7,342 nt of DNA from contig JACDAV010000097.1 of NCBI GenBank assembly GCA_013695255.1, positions 1 to 7,342 on the forward strand. Reading direction: 5' to 3'. Made by a program: the position numbers and the translations under genes. Within the stretch, counting starts at the first letter, position 1. The number at the start of each line of letters is the position of its first letter. Source of the stretch: Chloroflexota bacterium (GTDB taxonomy: Bacteria; Chloroflexota; Limnocylindria; Limnocylindrales; CSP1-4). Shown piece after piece: positions 1 to 4,708 of the stretch. The notes under the pieces are model-generated. The model was not told the origin of the DNA. It searched no databases and saw nothing but the letters and a program-made list of their open reading frames with translations.

Positions 1-115
1 GTGGTACACGGCCCTGCCGTACATCATCACGATCGTGGTGCTCGCCGGGGTCGTCGGACGTTCGATCCCGCCGGCGGCGGATGGGGTCGCGTACGAGAAG
101 GAGGCCCGCGCCTGA
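1..115 (+). CDS. ABC transporter permease, BMP/simple-sugar (nucleoside) type, C-terminal end only
   Basis: The first full codon is at base 2 and the frame is open to a TGA at 113-115, giving 37 residues. It starts WYTALPYIITIVVLAGVVGR, a hydrophobic final membrane helix, followed by SIPPAADGVAYEKEARA. The order 'LPY, hydrophobic helix, GR, xxPPAAxGxxYEKE, end' is the usual C-terminus of the second permease of BMP-family ABC importers (COG1079, the YufQ/NupQ type), which take up nucleosides or related small molecules across the cytoplasmic membrane. The rest of the transporter (ATPase, first permease, lipoprotein) should lie upstream of the window. The last codons also hold the ribosome site of the next gene, and the stop overlaps that gene's start. 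Only the tail is visible, so the family is likely but the substrate is unknown. Confidence 0.75.
   Translation, partial: WYTALPYIITIVVLAGVVGRSIPPAADGVAYEKEARA
98..104 (+). promoter_or_regulatory. Ribosome binding site AAGGAGG for a CTG start codon
   Basis: AAGGAGG is a full anti-16S match. It lies inside the permease reading frame and ends 7 nt before CTG at 112-114. That CTG overlaps the permease stop TGA (113-115) as CTGA. This site decides the start of the CoA-binding protein, because no ATG, GTG or TTG lies in frame at a useful distance. It also implies translational coupling to the permease. Confidence 0.7.
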
Positions 116-600
116 CGGCCGAGGAGCTGCACCGGGCCCGCGAGGTCCTCGACCTGCAGGAGGGCCGCGGGCCCGTCCCGGTCCTCGACGACGACGACGG
201 GATCCGGGCGCTGCTGCGCGCGACGCGGCGGATCGCCATCGTGGGCGCCTCATCGAAGAGCTCCCGGCCATCCTTCGGCGTGTTCCGGTACCTCGTTCAT
301 CAGGGGTACGAGTGCGTACCGATCAACCCGGTGGAGCGCGACGTCCTGGGCATCCCCGCGTTTCGCAACCTCCGGGAGGCGACCGACGCGACTGGGCCGT
401 TCGACATGGTCGACGTCTTCCGCCGCTCGGAGCTCGTGGTGCCGCACGCGCGGGAGGCGGTCGAGGTCGGCGCTGGAAGCCTGTGGCTGCAGCTGGGCGT
501 CGTGAGCTGGGAGGCTGCCCGGATTGCCCACGAGGCCGGGCTGCAGGTCGTCATGGACCGCTGCACCGCGATCGAGCACCGGCGGTTCCGCGGGCGATAG
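112..600 (+). CDS. CoA-binding protein (CoA_binding_2, YccU family), CTG start
   Basis: The product is 162 residues with a Rossmann-type nucleotide-binding fold. The phosphate-binding region is RIAIVGASSKSSRPSFG (about residues 40-56), followed by YECVPINP (66-73) and the later family blocks FDMVDVFRR, LWLQLGVV and VVMDRC.AIEH near the C-terminus. These match the YccU/COG1832 CoA-binding family, related to the CoA-binding domain of succinyl-CoA synthetase alpha, but no catalytic partner domain is present. It is a small cytosolic protein whose exact role is not established. The frame is also open to a GTG at base 1, but that reading would overlap the permease by over 100 bases and adds only low-complexity residues. 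CTG at 112, with AAGGAGG 7 nt upstream and a 4-base overlap with the permease stop, is the better start. The roughly 35 residues before the fold include an acidic DDDD run (26-29). It is probably co-transcribed with the transporter. Confidence 0.85.
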   Translation: MTAEELHRAREVLDLQEGRGPVPVLDDDDGIRALLRATRRIAIVGASSKSSRPSFGVFRYLVHQGYECVPINPVERDVLGIPAFRNLREATDATGPFDMVDVFRRSELVVPHAREAVEVGAGSLWLQLGVVSWEAARIAHEAGLQVVMDRCTAIEHRRFRGR

Positions 601-629
601 GGCGAACCTGGGCCCTCGGGATGCCGGCT

Positions 630-646
630 TCGCCGCTGGGCGGCGA
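630..646 (+). terminator. Possible GC-rich hairpin terminator after the CoA-binding gene
   Basis: TCGCCGC, loop TGG, GCGGCGA forms a 7-bp perfect stem, 29 bases after the stop codon. There is no T-tract after it (GGCGGCGG follows), so it is not a textbook intrinsic terminator, although T-poor hairpins are common in high-GC bacteria. It could also be chance in such GC-rich sequence. Confidence 0.3.
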
Positions 647-691
647 GGGCGGCGGCGGCCGTCCGCGAGAGCGTAGTTGTCGTTCTCGAGC

Positions 692-734
692 GCCGCAGTT
701 GTGGGAGTGCTATTTCCGGCACTTCCATCGCGGC
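692..734 (+). other. Strong two-part stem-loop in the convergent spacer
   Basis: Outer stem GCCGC (692-696) pairs with GCGGC (730-734). Inner stem GTGGGAGTGC (701-710) pairs with GCACTTCCAT (719-728), with two G-U wobbles and an 8-nt loop TATTTCCG. An internal loop has AGTT on one side and C on the other. In the - strand RNA the wobbles become A-C mismatches, so the fold favours the + strand transcript. It may terminate or protect the 3' end of the permease/CoA-binding transcript, or be part of a small RNA. No T-tract follows. Confidence 0.4.
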
Positions 735-794
735 AAGGGTGGCGGTGGGCCGGTTGCGACCAGCGGTTATGCGACCTATAGAGCATGGGTGGCG

Positions 795-813
795 CTCCAG
801 ACGCCTGCTGGAG
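795..813. other. Small hairpin in the convergent spacer
   Basis: CTCCAG (795-800) and CTGGAG (808-813) form a 6-bp perfect stem with a 7-nt loop. It could belong to the 3' end of either convergent transcript. No function can be assigned. Confidence 0.25.
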
Positions 814-874
814 GGCCCGAGACACCGCTTGTGGCACTCGATGCCCCGGATATAACCGTGGGGGTGATACCGGG

Positions 875-932
875 CCGGACAAGGTCCGCAGCCCGAGTGC
901 CGGTCCCGGACAAGGTCCGCAGCCCGAGTGCC
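875..932. repeat. Two tandem 27-bp direct repeats, each with a small hairpin
   Basis: Copies at 875-901 and 906-932 are identical over 27 bases, separated by GGTC (period 31). Each starts CCGGACAAGGTCCGCAG and ends CCCGAGTGCC. Within each copy CGGAC-AAG-GTCCG forms a 5-bp stem with a 3-nt loop. The closing CGAGTGCC can also pair with GGCACTCG at 833-840, so alternative folds are possible. It lies beyond the 3' end of the gatB operon and may be a short interspersed (REP-like) element or a local duplication. Confidence 0.7.
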
Positions 933-1002
933 CCGCAGAGGCGACCAACCTGCGTGCGCCGCGTGGGCCGCCCGACCCGGCAGCCCGCCGCGGCGGACTG
1001 TC

Positions 1003-1275
1003 CTACCGGATCGCGAACCCCGCGAGCACGAGGAGGAACCCGATGCCGGCGATCACCGCGCCGGTCCGGGCCTGGCGGCGCAGCAGGTCCATCGCCACGG
1101 ACGCGCCGGTGGGTGAGGAATCCCGCACCCCGCCCCGCCAGGACTCGTAGCGAGCGACGTTCGCCTCCTGCGCGCGCAGCGCCTGGAGCCGCTCCCACGG
1201 GCCGCGCGCCCGCGAGTATCCGATGGCGATGAGCGCCACGCCGGCCGCCCACAGCATGAGATTGATCGGTCCCAC
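1003..1275 (-). CDS. Small two-helix membrane protein, unrecognised (orf90)
   Basis: I do not recognise this 90-residue protein. It has a hydrophobic helix near the N-terminus (about residues 4-20, NLMLWAAGVALIAIGY), a polar Arg-rich middle of about 50 residues (ERLQALRAQEANVARYESWR ... LLRRQART), and a second helix at the C-terminus (about 71-88, GAVIAGIGFLLVLAGFAIR). The positive middle suggests the loop is cytoplasmic, with both ends outside. The GTG start at 1275 is 9 nt past the gatB stop. AGGG, made partly from the gatB stop codon TAG, lies 7 nt upstream of that GTG. An in-frame ATG at 1257 is the alternative start. It is the last gene of the aminotransferase-gatB unit. Its layout copies that of the 94-residue protein on the other side of gatB. 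Confidence 0.7.
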   Translation of the reverse strand: MGPINLMLWAAGVALIAIGYSRARGPWERLQALRAQEANVARYESWRGGVRDSSPTGASVAMDLLRRQARTGAVIAGIGFLLVLAGFAIR

Positions 1276-1284
1276 CGGGCCGCC

Positions 1285-2778
1285 CTACACGCCGGTCTCG
1301 AGCCGCTCGAGGAGAGCCGCCCGGGCGATGGCCGCGTTGGCCTGACCACGAGTCGCCTTCATGACCTGCCCGACGAGGAACCCCACGGCCTGCTGCTTGC
1401 CGGCCCGGAAGTCCGCGACGGCCTGCGGGTTGGCTGCCAGGACGTCGTCCGCCGCCGCGCCCACCGCCCCGGCGTCGGAGATCTGGCGGAGGCCCCGGGC
1501 CGCGATGAGCCCGGCGGCGGACTCGCCGGTCGCGACGTGGAGGGCGAGGATCTCGCGGCCGTTGGCCCTGGAGATCGCGCCGTCCGCGACCTGGCGGACG
1601 AGGTGGGCGAGGTCGGCCGGATCCACGGCGATCGGCGTGCCGGATCGGTTGCGCAGCCCGAGGTACTCGCCGGCCACCCAGGTGGAAACCGTCCGCGGTT
1701 CGAGACCGCCGGCCGCGGCCAGCGTCGTTTCGAACAGGCCGGTGGCGTCGGGGTCGGCGACGATGACGGCCGCGTCGTACGAGGAAAGGCCGAGGGCGTC
1801 CCGGTATCGCTGGCGGCGCGCAGCTGGAAGTTCCGTCAGGCCGGCCCGGATCCCGTCCAGCCACGTCGCGTCGACGTGGAGCGGTGGCAGGTCCGGCTCG
1901 GGGAAGTAGCGGTAGTCGTCCGACGACTCCTTGACCCGCATGACGTACGTGGCGCCGCGGGTCTCGTCCCAGCCGCGAGTCTGCTGGACGATCGCCTCGC
2001 CGGCGTCGAGCGCGGCGGCCTGCCGCTCGATCTCGGTCCCGATCGCGCGCTCGACCGATCGGAAGGAGTTCATGTTCTTGATCTCCACCCGTGTCCCGAA
2101 CGCCTCCTCGCCGTGCGGCCGGAGCGAGACGTTCGCCTCGACCCGCAGCTGACCCCGCTCCATGTCGGCATCGGACGCCCCGATGGTCCGGAGCAGCAGC
2201 TGGAGCTCCTCGGCGTAGCGCCGCGCCTGCTCGGCCGTCCGGAGATCGGGCTCGGTGACGATCTCCATCAGCGGCGCCCCCGAGCGGTTGTAGTCGACGA
2301 GGCTGACGGACCGCCCGTCCTGTCGCGTCGCGTGGATTAGCCGGGCCGTGTCTTCCTCGAGATGCGCGCGGCGGATGCGAATGGTGAACGGACCGGCCGG
2401 GGTCTCCACGGTCAGCCGTCCATCGGACGCCAGGGGCAGGTCGTACTGGCTGATCTGGTAGCCCTTCGGCAGGTCCGGGTAGAAGTAGTTCTTGCGGTCC
2501 CAGCGGGTCGCCGGCGGAACGCTGGCCTCGATCGCAAGCCCGGTGGCGAGGACCAGCTCCACGGCTCGCCGGTTGATGACCGGCAGGGCGCCGGGCAGGC
2601 CGAGACAGACCGGACACACGTGGCTGTTCGGGGCTGCGCCATCGAAGTCCGCCGAGCAGGCACAGAACATCTTGCTGGCCGTGCGCAGCCGGCAGTGGAC
2701 CTCGATGCCGATGACCGGTTCGTACCGCTCGAGCGCCTCCGCGCCTGCCGCCGCCGGAGCGGTGCCGCTGACCGTCAC
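1285..2778 (-). CDS. gatB: Aspartyl/glutamyl-tRNA(Asn/Gln) amidotransferase subunit B
   Basis: GatB phosphorylates the side-chain carboxylate of misacylated Glu-tRNAGln or Asp-tRNAAsn with ATP, then amidates it using ammonia channelled from GatA. The protein is 497 residues, slightly over the usual 475-490. Visible marks: GIEVH (24-28); two cysteine pairs FCAC and CPVC (C39, C41, C55, C58), a probable zinc site; RKNYFYPDLPKGYQ (95-108); HLEEDTARL (139-147); the family signature DYNRSGAPLMEIVTEPD (162-178); and NMNSFRSVERAI (235-246). The C-terminal YqeY-like tRNA-binding domain ends with GKQQAVGFLVGQVMKATRGQ (460-479). The GTG start at 2778 overlaps the stop of the upstream gene as GTGA, with GGTGGAG just before it, so translation is probably coupled. 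All functional motifs look intact. Identification is firm. Confidence 0.97.
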   Translation of the reverse strand: MTVSGTAPAAAGAEALERYEPVIGIEVHCRLRTASKMFCACSADFDGAAPNSHVCPVCLGLPGALPVINRRAVELVLATGLAIEASVPPATRWDRKNYFYPDLPKGYQISQYDLPLASDGRLTVETPAGPFTIRIRRAHLEEDTARLIHATRQDGRSVSLVDYNRSGAPLMEIVTEPDLRTAEQARRYAEELQLLLRTIGASDADMERGQLRVEANVSLRPHGEEAFGTRVEIKNMNSFRSVERAIGTEIERQAAALDAGEAIVQQTRGWDETRGATYVMRVKESSDDYRYFPEPDLPPLHVDATWLDGIRAGLTELPAARRQRYRDALGLSSYDAAVIVADPDATGLFETTLAAAGGLEPRTVSTWVAGEYLGLRNRSGTPIAVDPADLAHLVRQVADGAISRANGREILALHVATGESAAGLIAARGLRQISDAGAVGAAADDVLAANPQAVADFRAGKQQAVGFLVGQVMKATRGQANAAIARAALLERLETGV

Positions 2779-3059
2779 CGCTCCACCGACCCGACGGACG
2801 CCAGGAACAGCCCGTAGAACGAGAGGAGCAGCCAGGCGAGCGATGTGGCGAGCCGGCGTGCGAACAGGCGCACCCGAGTGCGGACATGGATGGGCTGGGC
2901 GGCCTCGACCGCGCTGCGGGTCGGCTCGCCGGGACGGATTAGCGGCGCAAGCGCGCCGCGGGCCGCGGCGTAGCTCTGCCAGGCGCCGATCAGCGCCGCC
3001 GTGATCCCGGTCAGCACGAGCAGGAGCCCCATCTCGGGCGTCAGTTTCGCATACGCCAC
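2775..3059 (-). CDS. Small two-helix membrane protein, unrecognised (orf94)
   Basis: I do not recognise this 94-residue protein. A hydrophobic helix at about residues 11-27 (LLLVLTGITAALIGAW) is followed by a basic loop (PLIRPGEPTRSAVEAAQ, RTRVRLFARRLA), then a second helix at about 72-88 (LAWLLLSFYGLFLASVG). The positive loop suggests a cytoplasmic loop with both termini outside. It starts 25 nt after the aminotransferase stop. GTG at 3059 is taken as the start, but no Shine-Dalgarno site precedes it, and ATG at 3032, directly before the first helix, is possible. Its TGA overlaps the gatB GTG by 4 bases, which strongly supports a real, translated gene. Same layout as the 90-residue protein after gatB, but I see no clear residue-level match between them. 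Confidence 0.7.
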   Translation of the reverse strand: MAYAKLTPEMGLLLVLTGITAALIGAWQSYAAARGALAPLIRPGEPTRSAVEAAQPIHVRTRVRLFARRLATSLAWLLLSFYGLFLASVGSVER

Positions 3060-3084
3060 ACCCGGGCCGGCGGCGGCGCGCGGG

Positions 3085-4386
3085 TCAGCCGGTGGCCGGC
3101 ACAGCGTCAGCGCGGTGACGCGCCACGAACCGGCCGATGCGAACGAGCGCCTCCTCGAGCTGCTCGTAGCCGGTGGCGTAGCAGGCGCGCACGTGTCCCT
3201 CGCCCGACGGCCCGAAGGCGCCGCCAGGCACGACCGCGACCCGCTCCTCCTCGAGCAGTCGCGTGGCGAACATCTCCGAGTCCATTCCCGTCGAGCTGAT
3301 CCGCGGGAACGCGTAGAAGGCGCCGCGCGGCTCGAACGTGGTGAGGCCGAGGTCGTTCAGTCCCGCGACGAGGAGCCGGCGACGTCGGTCGTACTCGGCG
3401 AGCATCCGCTCGACATCCGGCTCGGCCTCGATCAGTGCCACGAGGGCCGCGTCCTGGGCCGTCGTTGGCGCCGACATGATCCCGTACTGGTGAACCTTGA
3501 CGATGCCCTCGAGGATCGCGGCCGGGGCCGCAAGGTAGCCGACCCGCCAGCCGGTCATCGCGTAGGCCTTCGAGAAGCCGCCCATCAGGATCGTCCGGTC
3601 GCGCATCCCGGGCAGCGCGCTCATCGCCCGATGGCGGTACGAGCCGTAGGCGAGGCGGTCGTAGATCTCGTCGCTGTAGACGAGGAGGTCGTGACGCTCC
3701 GCGATGCGCGCCAGCTCGTCCTGGACCGTGTCCGGGAGCACGGCGCCGGTCGGGTTGCACGGATAGCCGAGGAAGAGCGCCTTGGTCCGGGGCGTGATGG
3801 CGGCCTCGACCGCGGCCGGGTCGAGAGCGAAGTCGTCCTCCAGCCGGGTTGCCACGTGGCGAACCGTCCCGCCGGCGAACACGACGGCCGGCGCGTACGC
3901 GACGTACGACGGCTCGTGGAGGATCACCTCGTCGCCGGGATCGCAGGTCGCCCGGAGCGCGAGATCGACGGCCTCCGACGCGCCGACGGTGATCAGCAGC
4001 TCGCGCTCCGGGTCGTAGGAGACGCCGTAGCGGCGCTCGAGGTGGGCGGCGAGCGCGCGCCGGAGCTCGAGCGTCCCGTAGTTGGAGGTGTAGTGCGTCC
4101 GACCGGCGCGCAGCGAGGCGATGCCGGCCTCGACGATCGGCGGCGGCGTGTCGAAGTCCGGCTCCCCCACCCCGAGGCTGATGACGTCGTCCATCGTGGC
4201 CAGGATGTCGAAGAACCGCCGGATCCCCGACGGCGGGACGGCGCGCACGCGCTGGGCCAGGGCGCGGTTGGCGAGCGGTGCGCGGCCCTCGGCAGGTTCG
4301 GCGCGGGCGGGCTCGGAGGGCCTCGCGCTCCCGTCGGCCGGCAGCAGGGCGGGCTCCAGGCCCTCGGTCCGGGTGGGCGTCGTCAT
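3085..4386 (-). CDS. Class I/II PLP-dependent aminotransferase (aspartate/aromatic aminotransferase-like)
   Basis: The product is 433 residues, fold type I. Visible residues: LGVGEPDFDTP (71-81), Y99, the PYPCNPTG-like block GYPCNPTG with N211, D239 and Y242 in VYSDEIYDRL, the PLP-Schiff-base lysine K273 in GGFSKAYAMTGWRVGY, and the carboxylate-binding arginine R400 in HVRACYA. All catalytic positions are present. It should move amino groups between an amino acid and a 2-oxoacid such as 2-oxoglutarate; substrate cannot be fixed from sequence, and aspartate, aromatic or diaminopimelate-pathway roles are possible. About 40 Ala/Pro/Glu-rich residues precede the usual family start, so it is longer than the typical 390. 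ATG at 4386 has no Shine-Dalgarno but has TAGATT 6 nt upstream, consistent with a leaderless mRNA and with this start; GTG for V47 is a less likely alternative. It is the first gene of a unit with orf94, gatB and orf90. Confidence 0.92.
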   Translation of the reverse strand: MTTPTRTEGLEPALLPADGSARPSEPARAEPAEGRAPLANRALAQRVRAVPPSGIRRFFDILATMDDVISLGVGEPDFDTPPPIVEAGIASLRAGRTHYTSNYGTLELRRALAAHLERRYGVSYDPERELLITVGASEAVDLALRATCDPGDEVILHEPSYVAYAPAVVFAGGTVRHVATRLEDDFALDPAAVEAAITPRTKALFLGYPCNPTGAVLPDTVQDELARIAERHDLLVYSDEIYDRLAYGSYRHRAMSALPGMRDRTILMGGFSKAYAMTGWRVGYLAAPAAILEGIVKVHQYGIMSAPTTAQDAALVALIEAEPDVERMLAEYDRRRRLLVAGLNDLGLTTFEPRGAFYAFPRISSTGMDSEMFATRLLEEERVAVVPGGAFGPSGEGHVRACYATGYEQLEEALVRIGRFVARHRADAVPATG

Positions 4387-4706
4387 GCCCGAAATCTACG
4401 CCACTCGGCCGCGGCAGGGGCCGGCGAGGTCGTCGCGGCGGTCCTTTCGGCGTCGGTCGTGCATCACACGCAACGAATCTTGTGTCGGGCACTCCGCGAT
4501 GCCCGGGAACTATTCTCGCTGTGCACCGCACGCATGGAAACCGTGGCGAGGCTTCCGAAGACGGCGCAATGACGTCGTTTCCTTGCGTCGGAAGCACCAG
4601 CCGACGCCGGAACGGGGCCGCTCGATCGCGCCACTGCCTCGTAACCACGAAATCGTTGCATCCCATGCATGGCCACCTCGGCGCGGTTCGACAGCCCGGC
4701 ACGCTG
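4387..4706. other. Spacer between gatA and the aminotransferase gene
   Basis: These 320 bases split the gat locus in two. They are less GC-rich than the genes, and no reading frame here looks like a real protein. Structures seen: a 6-bp hairpin CGGGCA/TGCCCG (4486-4505); an 8-bp inverted repeat GCTTCCGA/TCGGAAGC (4551-4558 and 4588-4595) with a 29-nt loop; a 10-bp palindrome CCATGCATGG (4663-4672); and a hairpin at the gatA stop. The end of the gatCA transcript and the promoter of the aminotransferase-gatB unit should both lie here. Confidence 0.55.
4393..4398 (-). promoter_or_regulatory. Candidate -10 box (TAGATT) for a leaderless aminotransferase-gatB transcript
   Basis: Read on the - strand, TAGATT fits TANNNT and ends 6 nt before the aminotransferase ATG, so transcription could begin at or next to the start codon. 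No convincing -35 hexamer is found 16-18 nt further upstream. The same spacing pattern is seen before gatC and the GNAT gene, which raises the likelihood slightly. Confidence 0.4.
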
Positions 4707-4708
4707 TC
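4690..4708 (-). terminator. Hairpin overlapping the gatA stop codon
   Basis: On the - strand GACAGC, loop GTGCCGG, GCTGTC forms a 6-bp stem that starts within the gatA TGA. No T-run follows. It may slow or end the gatCA transcript, but it is short for a terminator. Confidence 0.25.

Larger units (their letters stand above)
601..1002. other. Convergent intergenic spacer without a convincing gene
   Basis: This spacer lies between the end of the + strand CoA-binding gene and the end of the - strand gat-linked operon, so terminators for both are expected here. It is locally less GC-rich (about 670-790 and 840-865) than the genes. It holds several hairpins (630-646, 692-734, 795-813) and a two-copy direct repeat (875-932). 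Frames open through it lack plausible domains, start context and conserved-looking protein texture. I found no tRNA signature (no GTTCGA-type T-arm). Confidence 0.6.

Noticed and set aside
752..776. Imperfect repeat GGTTGCGACC / GGTTATGCGACC
   Set aside because: Short, two copies only, with a 2-base insertion. Not distinguishable from chance.
781..850. Possible tRNA-like cloverleaf suggested by hairpins near 795-813 and 833-845
   Set aside because: No acceptor-stem pairing of 7 bp, no T-arm consensus and no plausible anticodon arm on either strand.
985..996. 12-bp palindrome CCGCCGCGGCGG just past the orf90 stop
   Set aside because: Pure G/C palindromes of this size are expected in such GC-rich DNA. 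There is no loop or T-tract to make a terminator.
776..2887. 703-residue open frame on the - strand, overlapping gatB
   Set aside because: It is an alternative frame of gatB and its flanks, rich in Arg, Gly and Pro with no domain texture. gatB explains the interval fully. Long spurious frames are expected at this GC content.
4464..4676. 70-residue - strand open frame in the gatA-aminotransferase spacer
   Set aside because: It has no recognisable motif or ribosome site and its composition is unlike a real small protein. It is compatible with chance.
3107..4702. 531-residue - strand and 523-residue + strand (3001-4572) open frames over the aminotransferase gene
   Set aside because: Both are shadows of the aminotransferase, which has all its catalytic residues. 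Their translations are low-complexity Arg/Ala/Gly sequence.
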